This document shows positions 14,436-21,349 of a stretch of DNA of 38,691 bases, in pieces (within the stretch, counting starts at the first letter, position 1; each line of letters starts with the position of its first letter). The DNA lies in NCBI GenBank assembly GCA_030641225.1, contig DAOWHW010000032.1, forward strand, positions 1 through 38,691, in the 5' to 3' direction. The notes under the pieces are model-generated. The model saw only the letters and a list, made by a program, of their open reading frames with translations, was not told where the DNA came from and searched no databases. Made by a program: the position numbers and the translations under genes. The stretch is from an archaeon. GTDB taxonomy: Archaea; Nanobdellota; Nanobdellia; Pacearchaeales; UBA284.

Positions 14436-14573
14436 ATGGCAACATATAAATGTTTTTTTTGTGGCAAGACAATTTCAATTAAAGCTTTAAAAGAGAGATT
14501 TACCTGCCCTTATTGTGGTTCTAAAGTCTTTTTTAAACAAAGAGTTGCTGTAAAGAAAGTTAAAGCAATATAA
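14436..14573 (+). CDS. rpoP: RNA polymerase subunit P (Rpo12)
   Basis: Smallest archaeal RNA polymerase subunit (eukaryotic Rpb12), 45 residues. Zinc ribbon: YKCFFCGKTISIKAL, then RFTCPYCGSKVFFKQR with the family pattern CPYCGSKxxxKxR. Its place after L37Ae and before prefoldin beta is the usual archaeal order. Confidence 0.93.
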   Translation: MATYKCFFCGKTISIKALKERFTCPYCGSKVFFKQRVAVKKVKAI

Positions 14574-14581
14574 GTTTGAAA

Positions 14582-14947
14582 ATGATAAAAAAAGAAAAAG
14601 AAAAAGAAAAACAAGAGGCTAGTTTAGCACAACTACAATTAGCTGAACAAAATATCCAGAATTTACTTTTACAAAAACAAATGTTTCAATTTGAATTGAT
14701 TGAACTAAATAATGCTCTTGAAGAACTAAAAAAGAGCAAAGAAGGAGATGTTTTCAAAATTATTGGTTCATTAATGTTTAAATCCAACAATGCTGATTTA
14801 AAAAAAGATCTTGAAAAAAAGAGAGATATTATGAATCTAAGGATTAAAGCAATTGAAAAACAAGAAGAAGACTTCAAAAACAGACTTCTTCAGACAAGAG
14901 AAGAGCTTTTAAGAGGTATGAAGGGCTCTAAAAACATTAAAAAATAA
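14582..14947 (+). CDS. pfdB: Prefoldin beta subunit
   Basis: Subunit of the jellyfish-shaped holdase prefoldin, which passes unfolded proteins to the thermosome. About 121 residues from the ATG at 14582; an in-frame TTG six bases earlier is less likely. Two long coiled-coil helices (residues about 10-55 and 75-115) flank the beta hairpin KEGDVFKIIGSLMFK, matching the family motif V-x-K-x-I-G-x-L-M. It follows RpoP by 8 bases. The alpha subunit is not in the window. Confidence 0.93.
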   Translation: MIKKEKEKEKQEASLAQLQLAEQNIQNLLLQKQMFQFELIELNNALEELKKSKEGDVFKIIGSLMFKSNNADLKKDLEKKRDIMNLRIKAIEKQEEDFKNRLLQTREELLRGMKGSKNIKK

Positions 14948-14998
14948 CATCAAAAAATTTATAAAGTAGAGAAATTTTGATAATTAAGATAATGTAAA

Positions 14999-15364
14999 AT
15001 GGGATTTGGATTTTTTAAAAGACGAGAGGAAACACCACAATCTCCTGAATATATAGAAGTTGATATAGGCAAGGAACAGAAGAAAGTTAAGATTGTTGTT
15101 AGACCTTTTGTTCTAAAATCATTTGATGATGTTAATAGAATTTTAGAAATTTTAAGAGTGGGCTATACAGTGGCTTTAATTGATATTAAACCTCTAAAAC
15201 AAAAGGATCTTGTAGAATTAAAAAGAGCAATTTCAAAATTAAAGAAGACAGTAGAGGCCTTAGAGGGAAGTATTGCTGGTTTTGGGGAAAATACTATTGT
15301 TGCAACACCTTCTTTTGTTGATATTTATAGAGGGGAAAGTGTAGGAAAAGTAGAAAAAATTTAA
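14999..15364 (+). CDS. sepF: Archaeal SepF cell-division protein
   Basis: SepF tethers FtsZ to the membrane in FtsZ-dividing archaea. The 121 residues show a short N-terminal segment (MGFGFFKRREE), which may act as the membrane-contact helix. Next comes the SepF core: VVRPFVLKSFDDVNRILEIL, then VALIDIKPLKQKD and SIAGFGENTIVATPSFVDIY. The I/L-D-I-x-P-L-K-x-K-D motif and G-x-I-A-G-x-G-E-x-x-I-x-x-T-P are signatures of archaeal SepF. FtsZ is not in the window. Dph2 follows after 8 bases, so they may share a transcript. Confidence 0.9.
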   Translation: MGFGFFKRREETPQSPEYIEVDIGKEQKKVKIVVRPFVLKSFDDVNRILEILRVGYTVALIDIKPLKQKDLVELKRAISKLKKTVEALEGSIAGFGENTIVATPSFVDIYRGESVGKVEKI

Positions 15365-15372
15365 ATGAGAGA

Positions 15373-16029
15373 ATGAGAGTTCTATTCGTGCCTGCTAAAT
15401 ATAAAGGTTCTTTTTCTCTAAAAAATATTCAAATAAAAAACTTGCCAAAAATTATAGGTTTAGTCACAACAATCCAACACATAGATTCTATAAATAAAAT
15501 AAAAGACTATCTAAAAAATAATAATAAAAAAATAATAATAGGAAAAAGTAAAACCCTACATTATGGACAGATTCTTGGTTGTGATGTAAGTGCAGCCACC
15601 TCAATCCAAAACAAGATTCAAGCTTTCCTATACATTGGCTCAGGAAAATTCCATCCTTTCCAGATTGCAATGGCAACAAATAAACCAATATTTATTTTCA
15701 ATCCACTTACAGAACAATTTAAATTACTAGAAAAAGAAAAAATTCAAAAATTCAAAAACAGAAGGAAAGGTCAAAAACTAAAATTTTTATCATCTAATAT
15801 TTTTGGAATTCTTGTCTCAACAAAACCAGGCCAGAATAAGCTTAAGGAAGCTTTACAATTAAAAAAGAAACTTGAAAAGCAAAAAAAGGAAGTTTACATA
15901 TTTACTTTCGATACTTTAGATATAAATCAACTTGAAAATTTTCCTGATATAGAATGTTGGATTAACACAGCATGTCCTGGTTTAAGTCTTGAGAATCCTT
16001 TTGTTTGGATAGGTGATATAAAAATATAA
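15373..16029 (+). CDS. dph2: Dph2-like diphthamide synthesis enzyme lacking its first domain
   Basis: Related to Dph2, which transfers the 3-amino-3-carboxypropyl group from SAM to a histidine of aEF2 using a [4Fe-4S] cluster held by three Cys, one per domain. Here 218 residues cover only domains 2 and 3: HYGQILGCDVSAAT (Cys70, second ligand), YIGSGKFHPFQIAMATNKPI, STKPGQNK and ECWINTACPGLSLE (Cys201, third ligand). The first domain and its Cys are absent. The upstream gene ends 8 bases before the start, so they are not hidden there. It may be inactive, have changed its role, or need a partner encoded elsewhere. The stop codon lies at a 14-bp repeat of the tRNA-Ser end. Confidence 0.85.
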   Translation: MRVLFVPAKYKGSFSLKNIQIKNLPKIIGLVTTIQHIDSINKIKDYLKNNNKKIIIGKSKTLHYGQILGCDVSAATSIQNKIQAFLYIGSGKFHPFQIAMATNKPIFIFNPLTEQFKLLEKEKIQKFKNRRKGQKLKFLSSNIFGILVSTKPGQNKLKEALQLKKKLEKQKKEVYIFTFDTLDINQLENFPDIECWINTACPGLSLENPFVWIGDIKI

Positions 16030-16041
16030 ACGCCGGGACTG
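16028..16041. repeat. 14-bp copy of the tRNA-Ser 3' end (att-like)
   Basis: AAACGCCGGGACTG, identical to 16319-16332, where it covers the last bases of tRNA-Ser plus adjoining sequence. Such GC-rich identity in an AT-rich genome is unlikely by chance. A tRNA 3' end repeated on the far side of a segment is the usual scar of integrase-driven insertion. Confidence 0.65.
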
Positions 16042-16083
16042 TGCCATCAGCTAGGATTTCAAAGCATAGATTTTTTTATTTTA

Positions 16084-16278
16084 TTATCGAGCCATAAAGA
16101 CTTTTAATATCCCTTCTACAACATCTGTAGTTATTCTCATTCTTTCTAAATTCCCTTCTTTTCTTGCATTTTCCATGTTCTTTCCTGCTCGTTTTAGTAA
16201 CTTCATCTCTTCTGAGACATCTACTTTTTTATAATGTCCTTCTGGCTTTAATATATACGTATACATATTGTGTGACAT
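16084..16278 (-). CDS. Small unknown protein, 64 residues, between att-like repeats
   Basis: I do not recognise it. A short N-terminal strand region (MYTYILKPEGHYKKVDVS) is followed by two predicted amphipathic helices (EEMKLLKRAGKNMENARKEG and ERMRITTDVVEGILKVFMAR). It has no Cys and no membrane segment. A good TATA box (ATATATAAA, 16308-16300) lies 21 bases before the ATG, as expected for a leaderless mRNA, so the gene looks real. It is the only ORF in the 277-base segment between the two copies of the tRNA-Ser end. Confidence 0.6.
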   Translation of the reverse strand: MSHNMYTYILKPEGHYKKVDVSEEMKLLKRAGKNMENARKEGNLERMRITTDVVEGILKVFMAR

Positions 16279-16299
16279 TCTTGTTTTAAATAGCCAAAG

Positions 16300-16308
16300 T
16301 TTATATAT
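16300..16308 (-). promoter_or_regulatory. TATA box of the 64-residue ORF
   Basis: ATATATAAA on the minus strand, 21 bases before the ATG at 16278. It lies between the tRNA-Ser 3' end and the ORF, so the ORF can be expressed independently of the tRNA. Confidence 0.5.
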
Positions 16309-16318
16309 TCTTTGTCAG

Positions 16319-16332
16319 AAACGCCGGGACTG
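16319..16332. repeat. 14-bp repeat at the tRNA-Ser 3' end (att-like)
   Basis: Second copy of AAACGCCGGGACTG. It spans the acceptor/T-arm end of tRNA-Ser, the discriminator base and three flanking bases. Confidence 0.65.
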
Positions 16333-16402
16333 GGACTCGAACCCAGACGCCCTTACAGGCACGGCTTTCCAGGCCGTTACGATACCATTACGTGATCCCG
16401 GC
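16322..16402 (-). tRNA. tRNA-Ser (anticodon GGA)
   Basis: Minus strand: acceptor GCCGGGA pairs with TCCCGGC, followed by discriminator G. The anticodon stem ACGGC/GCCGT encloses CTGGAAA with GGA. A long variable arm (GCC...GGC) marks a class II serine tRNA. No intron, and CCA is not encoded. It follows Tmk by 13 bases and is probably co-transcribed with it. Confidence 0.95.
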
Positions 16403-16415
16403 ATGGAAATTAGAA

Positions 16416-17081
16416 TTAATGGGCTTTAAAATAGTTTTCTAAGAATTCTTCAATGATTTTTATTGTTAGGTCTCCAACCTCTTTTTTAGGTTTTGTAGAG
16501 TCTATAATTTTTACTCTATCTTGATATTTATCAGCAACATATTGATAACCTTCCCAGACTCTCTGATGAAAATCTTTTGTTCCTTTATCAAAATCTGTTA
16601 ATTTCTTATTCTTGTCTTCTGCCATTCTTTTAAGAGCAATATCAACTGGTAAATCATATAAAAGAGTTAAATCAGGTTCAGTTCCTTGTAAAACATTGCC
16701 ATTATCATAAAGAATAGTATCTATTGGTATTCCATTTCCAAAACCCTGAAAAGCAATAGTTGAATCATAAAAACGATCAAGGAAAACAATTTTTCCTTCT
16801 TTCAAATTTGGAACTAAATATTTATCAACAAGCTGTGCTCTTGAAGCTACAAATAAATAAAATTCAGTCCAGTTACTATTTTCTTTTCTATGATATAACA
16901 ACATTTCTCTTATTTCCTCACAAATATCTTCTAAGTTTTTTATTGATCCAGGATCTCTAAAACGTACAAGCATGTTGGGATATTTTTTACTAAAATATTC
17001 AAATGCATTATCAAAGGCTGTTGTTTTTCCACTACCATCAAGCCCCTCAGCTGTGATTAAAACTCCTGGATAACCTGACAT
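16416..17081 (-). CDS. tmk: Thymidylate kinase
   Basis: Phosphorylates dTMP to dTDP. The 221 residues show the P-loop ITAEGLDGSGKTT (residues 9-21), the RDPGS motif (usually R-E-P-G-G), the DRFYDSTIAFQGFGNG substrate-binding motif (family D-R-Y/F-x-x-S-x-x-A-Y-Q-G) and a C-terminal region for the lid and LID arginines. The Asp for Glu change in RDPGS is mild. It lies 5 bases after ThyX, so the enzymes that make dTMP and dTDP are coupled. Confidence 0.95.
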   Translation of the reverse strand: MSGYPGVLITAEGLDGSGKTTAFDNAFEYFSKKYPNMLVRFRDPGSIKNLEDICEEIREMLLYHRKENSNWTEFYLFVASRAQLVDKYLVPNLKEGKIVFLDRFYDSTIAFQGFGNGIPIDTILYDNGNVLQGTEPDLTLLYDLPVDIALKRMAEDKNKKLTDFDKGTKDFHQRVWEGYQYVADKYQDRVKIIDSTKPKKEVGDLTIKIIEEFLENYFKAH

Positions 17082-17086
17082 TTTTA

Positions 17087-18493
17087 TTATTCGTAAACCT
17101 CTTTTTTTATTTCATCAAATTTATCTTTTCCGCCAAGCAGAATTGTTGTTATTGGTGCAATATCTTTGGCACTATTGACTACCCTTGTAGCTAAATCTTT
17201 TATGTGCCACTGCGCATGTTTATCCTCTCTTAATCGTGAAAAATGATATAATTCTCTAAAATTCATTTCAACAAAAACTCTCCTTTTATGTGCATTAGTA
17301 ATAACATAAGGGGCATTAGGATCTTGTTCATATAACATTTTTTGATAAAGATTTGAAGACTGTTTTATTAATGATATATATCTACTGTTCATATCAGCGT
17401 CTTTGATGGACTGAGGGATAGTATAACCAAGTTCAGGAAGATATTTCTGTGTGATTAGAGTCATCATTCTATGTCTTTTTAATTGAGCAAAACAAGAAGC
17501 TGAAATTGGGGCTGAAAATCTTAAATAAGCTGTTTCAAAAGCTCTTGGGGCATCATGCCATAATTCCATATGTTTTAGAGCTATTTTAACTGCTTCTTTC
17601 TTTTCTTCCAAACTCATTTTGTTCACTAGATTTGAACAATCATTATAATCTAAATCCATTTCCTTAAACATCATAGCTTCTAGAATCTTATTATCTGCTT
17701 CTCTATCAATACTTACCAAAAGATTCTTTCTTCTTCTATTTTGATAATATTTTTTAAAAATATTTTTGAAATATTCTTCTAATTCTTTATTTTTCTGATA
17801 ATAAGGATCTTTTTGAGTGTGTTTTATTAGATGTTCAGCTTCAGGAACTTTATTTTTAGTCTCATTTTCTAAAAATTCACCAGCTTTAACTAGTTCTTCA
17901 AATTCATCTGATTTCATTCTTTGAATCATATATTCTAATTCACGTCCATTAACTGTAAAATTGAGTGGCCCTAAAAAACATAACATTAAAATCATTCTAG
18001 CATCTTCCTTTGCAATACCTTTTTCTAAAGCATCTTTGTAAGCATAAATTTGTTTTTCTGCAAGATTTTCAATCTCGGAACTATATGAACTTTCTGGAAT
18101 AAAAAAAGCATTTGAATCAACTTCAGTAAATCTTTGAGATTTTTCAGTATAGCTCGCAAGCCTGAATTTTTCAAACTTCTCAATCGCAATTCTTGTTAAT
18201 ATAATATCAAAATTAAAATTCATGTGTTCAACAATTGATTTATGGCCCATTTTTACTAACTTTTCATCTAAATTAACCATTTTCTCAAGATCTCTATATT
18301 TCTCTCTCAAATCTCTAAAATTTTTTTCTTGATGACTAATTCCTGCACAAGCAGTAGAAATAACTACTGGGGAAATTTTTTGTAATAGCTTATCAATTTC
18401 TTTACCTTCTAGTCCTATACTAAATTTTAATTCTTCTTTTAGCTTTTCTGCATCAATATTCCATCCATACAGATTCACATAAGGCGCAAACAT
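17087..18493 (-). CDS. thyX: Tandem-domain flavin-dependent thymidylate synthase (ThyX)
   Basis: Makes dTMP from dUMP using FAD and methylene-folate. At 468 residues it is twice the usual ThyX length and consists of two ThyX-like halves. The N-terminal half keeps GHKSIVEHMNFNFD (82-95) and FRLASYTEKSQRF (110-122), matching the S-x-x-E-x-S-x-R part of the signature, but its RHR is changed to KFR. The C-terminal half has HDAPRAFE, FAQLKRHR (RHR at 340-342) and NFRELYHFSRLREDKHAQWH (411-430), but lacks the S-x-x-E-x-S-x-R part. The signature is therefore split between the halves. Long ThyX forms are known in bacteria and some archaea. It follows the deoxyribosyltransferase-like gene by 15 bases. 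Confidence 0.9.
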   Translation of the reverse strand: MFAPYVNLYGWNIDAEKLKEELKFSIGLEGKEIDKLLQKISPVVISTACAGISHQEKNFRDLREKYRDLEKMVNLDEKLVKMGHKSIVEHMNFNFDIILTRIAIEKFEKFRLASYTEKSQRFTEVDSNAFFIPESSYSSEIENLAEKQIYAYKDALEKGIAKEDARMILMLCFLGPLNFTVNGRELEYMIQRMKSDEFEELVKAGEFLENETKNKVPEAEHLIKHTQKDPYYQKNKELEEYFKNIFKKYYQNRRRKNLLVSIDREADNKILEAMMFKEMDLDYNDCSNLVNKMSLEEKKEAVKIALKHMELWHDAPRAFETAYLRFSAPISASCFAQLKRHRMMTLITQKYLPELGYTIPQSIKDADMNSRYISLIKQSSNLYQKMLYEQDPNAPYVITNAHKRRVFVEMNFRELYHFSRLREDKHAQWHIKDLATRVVNSAKDIAPITTILLGGKDKFDEIKKEVYE

Positions 18494-18508
18494 TTTTTAT
18501 CTTCCATC

Positions 18509-18967
18509 TTACCCTTCTAATTTTAGATAGTATTTCTTTTCCCATTTAATATAAGCATAAATAGCCTCAAATTCTTTATCCCAATTTTTTAATTCTTTTA
18601 AATAAACTACTGCAGCATCCATTTTTGTAAATGTTCTTTTTGCAGAAGCTACCAAAATAGGATGAGGGAACATCATTTCATCAATATAAATTGTTGGAAT
18701 ATTTTTCTTACTTACAGCATTCACACCACAAGCAATTCCGTGTTCCCAAGCTGCACCAATATATTCTCCTACAGGCGGTCTATAAAGAACAATTCCATCA
18801 GATTTAATAACAGATTCAAGATCTTCCCTAGTAAAGAACATAGGACTCTGTTGATTATTAGTTCTTGGATCTATAAATTGATGATTTGGTACTTTTTCAA
18901 TTAAAAAATCTCTCCAGTCTTTATAATTTTCATAAGGCAAAAAAGGTCCTGCAGTATAAAATTTCAT
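18509..18967 (-). CDS. Nucleoside 2-deoxyribosyltransferase-like protein
   Basis: 152 residues. The N-terminal FYTAGPFLPYENYKDWRDFL and the later SDGIVLYRPPVGEYIGAAWE followed by HGIA match the Rossmann-like deoxyribosyltransferase/nucleotide-hydrolase superfamily. There the Glu in G-x-x-x-E-x-G/H is catalytic. This may act as a dNMP N-glycosidase or in deoxynucleoside salvage; which one cannot be told from sequence. It is the first gene of the minus-strand unit ahead of ThyX and Tmk, which supports a role in deoxynucleotide supply. Confidence 0.8.
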   Translation of the reverse strand: MKFYTAGPFLPYENYKDWRDFLIEKVPNHQFIDPRTNNQQSPMFFTREDLESVIKSDGIVLYRPPVGEYIGAAWEHGIACGVNAVSKKNIPTIYIDEMMFPHPILVASAKRTFTKMDAAVVYLKELKNWDKEFEAIYAYIKWEKKYYLKLEG

Positions 18968-18989
18968 TTTTCTTCAGCATAGGACAAAA

Positions 18990-19020
18990 AAATCAACAAT
19001 ATTTAAATAATATTATAGCT
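18990..19020. promoter_or_regulatory. Symmetric TATA box shared by EndoQ and the thymidylate operon
   Basis: TATTTAAATA (19000-19009) is a perfect palindrome. It ends 27 bases before the EndoQ ATG and lies 32 bases before the deoxyribosyltransferase-like ATG on the other strand. One box could therefore recruit TBP for both directions. The 69-base gap has no other strong candidate on the minus strand. Confidence 0.5.
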
Positions 19021-19036
19021 AAATATATCTAATAAA

Positions 19037-20254
19037 ATGCAAATTATAGCTGATTTACATGTCCATAGTCGTTTTAGCAGAGCAACATCTCAGCAACTTA
19101 ATATTGAAAATCTTGAAAAATGGGCAAAAATTAAAGGTGTTAGCTTGTTAGGAACAGGCGACTTTACACATCCAAAATGGTTTGCTGAATTGAAAGAGCA
19201 TCTTAAAGATGATGGAACTGGAATTTTAAAAACATCAAGTGGCTTTCCCTTTATTCTTCAAACAGAAATCTCCTTGATGTATACTCAAGATAAAGGCAGA
19301 AGAATTCATCTTGTTCTTCTTGCTCCAAATTTTGATGTAGTTGAGCAAATAACTGAATATTTTAAAAAAATAGGAAGAGTGGATTATGATGGCAGGCCAA
19401 TTTTTGGTAAAAGTATAATTGAAATTACTGAAAAACTTAAGGCTATTTCAAATGATATTGAAATTATTCCTGCTCATATCTGGACACCTTGGTTTGGTTT
19501 ACTTGGTAGTAAATCTGGCTTTGATTCATTTGAAGAAGCATTTAAAGATCAACTCAAACATATTTATGCTCTTGAAACAGGCTTAAGTTCTGATCCTGCA
19601 ATGAACTGGCGTCTTAGCAAGTTAGATAGATATACTATAGTCTCTTTTTCAGATCTACATTCATTTTGGCCTTGGAGAATTGGTAGAGAAGCTACGATTT
19701 TTGATCTACAAAAACTTACATATAAAAATCTTATCAAGGCAATACGAAAAAAGGAAGGCTATGCAGGGACGATTGAAGTAAATCCTGCATATGGCAAATA
19801 TCATTTTGATGGCCATCGTTTTTGTAAATTTTCATGTTCACCAAAAGAAGCAATAGAAAACAAAAATATTTGTCCAGTCTGTCATAAACCATTAACAATT
19901 GGTGTAGAACATCGTGTTGAAGAACTTGCTGACAGGCCAGAGAATTACAAGCCAGAGAAAGCAGTTCCTTTCAAAATCCTATTGCCTTTACATGAGATTA
20001 TTGCTAAAGTCCTAAACACCACGATGTCCACCAAGAGAGTTTGGCAAGAATATAATAAGTTAATAGATGCTTTTGATAATGAGTTTAATATTCTTTTAAA
20101 TGTTCCATTTGAAGAACTTAGAAAAATCACGACTGAAAAGATTATTAATGCCATAAAAAAGAATCGTAAAGGCCAGATAAAAGTAAAACCAGGATTTGAT
20201 GGTGAATATGGCCAGGCAATCATAGAGACAGAAAAACAAGAAAAGCTTTTTTAA
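19037..20254 (+). CDS. endoQ: Endonuclease Q (PHP-domain DNA repair nuclease)
   Basis: EndoQ nicks DNA 5' of uracil, hypoxanthine or abasic sites. The 405 residues begin with the PHP motif ADLHVHSRFSRATSQQ and continue with GVSLLGTGDFTHPKWFAEL, IIPAHIWTPWFGLLGSKSGF and FSDLHSFWPWRIGREA, giving the metal-binding His and Asp set. A zinc-finger-like part follows (CKFSCSPKEA, then CPVCHKPLTIGVEHRVEELA), and the end GFDGEYGQA matches the family end GGGKYG. Archaeal EndoQ is of similar length. The mRNA is probably leaderless. It diverges from the dTMP-making genes, which limit uracil in DNA. Confidence 0.9.
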   Translation: MQIIADLHVHSRFSRATSQQLNIENLEKWAKIKGVSLLGTGDFTHPKWFAELKEHLKDDGTGILKTSSGFPFILQTEISLMYTQDKGRRIHLVLLAPNFDVVEQITEYFKKIGRVDYDGRPIFGKSIIEITEKLKAISNDIEIIPAHIWTPWFGLLGSKSGFDSFEEAFKDQLKHIYALETGLSSDPAMNWRLSKLDRYTIVSFSDLHSFWPWRIGREATIFDLQKLTYKNLIKAIRKKEGYAGTIEVNPAYGKYHFDGHRFCKFSCSPKEAIENKNICPVCHKPLTIGVEHRVEELADRPENYKPEKAVPFKILLPLHEIIAKVLNTTMSTKRVWQEYNKLIDAFDNEFNILLNVPFEELRKITTEKIINAIKKNRKGQIKVKPGFDGEYGQAIIETEKQEKLF

Positions 20255-20276
20255 TCACTTTTTCTTCTTGCTTTTA

Positions 20277-20348
20277 GCCCCTATAGTTCAATGGATAGAA
20301 TATAGGCTTGCGGAGCCTGTGATCGCGGTTCGAATCCGCGTGGGGGCA
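20277..20348 (+). tRNA. tRNA-Arg (anticodon GCG)
   Basis: Acceptor GCCCCTA pairs with TGGGGGC (one G-T pair), discriminator A. The anticodon stem TAGGC/GCCTG encloses TTGCGGA with GCG. The T arm contains GGTTCGAATCC. No intron, and CCA is not encoded. It lies 22 bases after EndoQ and only 7 bases before the next ATG. Confidence 0.94.
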
Positions 20349-20355
20349 TTTAAAG

Positions 20356-21186
20356 ATGAAAAAATTATTTATTTTATTAATAGTTGTAGTAATAGTGTTT
20401 TTAATTTCAGGCTGTGAACTTGCTGGCAATGTTGTTTCAGAACAAAGGCTTCTAGAATCAGCAAAGGTTCTCGAGGTTATTGATGGAGATACACTAAAAG
20501 TTGAGATTGGTGGAACCGAAGAAATAATAAGACTTTTACATATTAATACTCCAGAGAAAGGTGAAAAGTGCTATGAAGAGGCTAGACAAAGACTTTCAGG
20601 TTTAGTAAAAAATAAAACTATATGGCTCGAGCGAGATATGCAAGGAACAGATAAATATGATCGTAAGCTATATTATATATTCTTTAATTATAATACTAAT
20701 TCAGAAAATTATGATGATTTTGTTAATTTAATTCTTGTTGAAGAAGGACTTGCTTCTCTTCTAATCGTTGAGCCGAATATGAAATATAAACCCATTTTTG
20801 AAAAAGCAATCAAGGAGGCAGAAGGATGTCTTTTTGAGAAAAGTCCTTTTTACGGATGTTTTTCTATTAAGGAATTTCATTATGATGCTCAAGGAAATGA
20901 CTGTGATAATGCAAATGATGAGTATGTTATTATTGAAAATAACTGTGAGACTATTAATTTAGATGATTGGACAATAAAAGATTCTGCTCGACATGTTTAT
21001 AGATTTAGTGATTTTATTTTGGAGAAAAATTCTTTCTTTATTTTATATAGTGGTTCTGGTCAAAATACTGAAACAGATCTTTATTGGAATCGTAGTGGAA
21101 GCTGTCCTGTTGTTTGGAATAATAATCAAGATTCTTTATTTTTGAGAGATTCCGACGAGAATCTTGTTCTGTATTACAGTTACTAA
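20356..21186 (+). CDS. Secreted lipoprotein: staphylococcal-nuclease domain plus LTD domain
   Basis: 276 residues. A signal sequence with lipobox LISGC (Cys20) suggests a lipid-anchored surface protein. The nuclease domain (about 35-155) has VIDGDTLKVE (Asp43, Asp45), IRLLHINTPEKGEKCYEEA (Arg59, Glu67) and DKYDRKLYY (Arg103). The Asp that is residue 40 in staphylococcal nuclease, a calcium ligand, is Asn64 here. A lamin-tail (LTD) domain follows from about 170 (ECVI-like strand DEYVIIENNCETINLDDWTI). The gene starts 7 bases after tRNA-Arg, so its mRNA must arise by tRNA processing or read-through from EndoQ. A role in taking up or degrading outside nucleic acids is plausible for a DPANN cell but inferred. 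Confidence 0.85.
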   Translation: MKKLFILLIVVVIVFLISGCELAGNVVSEQRLLESAKVLEVIDGDTLKVEIGGTEEIIRLLHINTPEKGEKCYEEARQRLSGLVKNKTIWLERDMQGTDKYDRKLYYIFFNYNTNSENYDDFVNLILVEEGLASLLIVEPNMKYKPIFEKAIKEAEGCLFEKSPFYGCFSIKEFHYDAQGNDCDNANDEYVIIENNCETINLDDWTIKDSARHVYRFSDFILEKNSFFILYSGSGQNTETDLYWNRSGSCPVVWNNNQDSLFLRDSDENLVLYYSY

Positions 21187-21218
21187 AGATTTTTAAATTT
21201 TCTTTCCTTGATTATTCT

Positions 21219-21291
21219 GCCGGTGTAACTCAGTGGTAAGAGTGCTGCTCTCATAAGGCAGATGTCGGGAGTTCAAATCTCCTCACCGGCA
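21219..21291 (+). tRNA. tRNA-Met (anticodon CAT), elongator type
   Basis: Acceptor GCCGGTG pairs with CACCGGC, discriminator A. The anticodon loop CTCATAA carries CAT, and the T arm has AGTTCAAATCT. The first pair G-C, not the A-U-type start of archaeal initiators, favours elongator Met over initiator. tRNA-Ile2 (also CAT) cannot be fully excluded. Confidence 0.9.
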
Positions 21292-21294
21292 TAC

Positions 21295-21328
21295 TGAACA
21301 AAACCTGTTCAAGCAAAAATTTTATAAG
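21295..21328 (+). promoter_or_regulatory. Palindrome and TATA-like box before the 162-residue gene
   Basis: TGAACA-AAACC-TGTTCA (21295-21311) is a perfect 6-bp inverted repeat with a 5-base spacer, 8 bases before TTTTATAAG (21320-21328). The ATG at 21350 follows by 21 bases, suggesting a leaderless mRNA. The repeat may be an operator or only the end of the tRNA transcript. Confidence 0.4.
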
Positions 21329-21349
21329 TTAGGTAGTCTCTTTTTTAAT

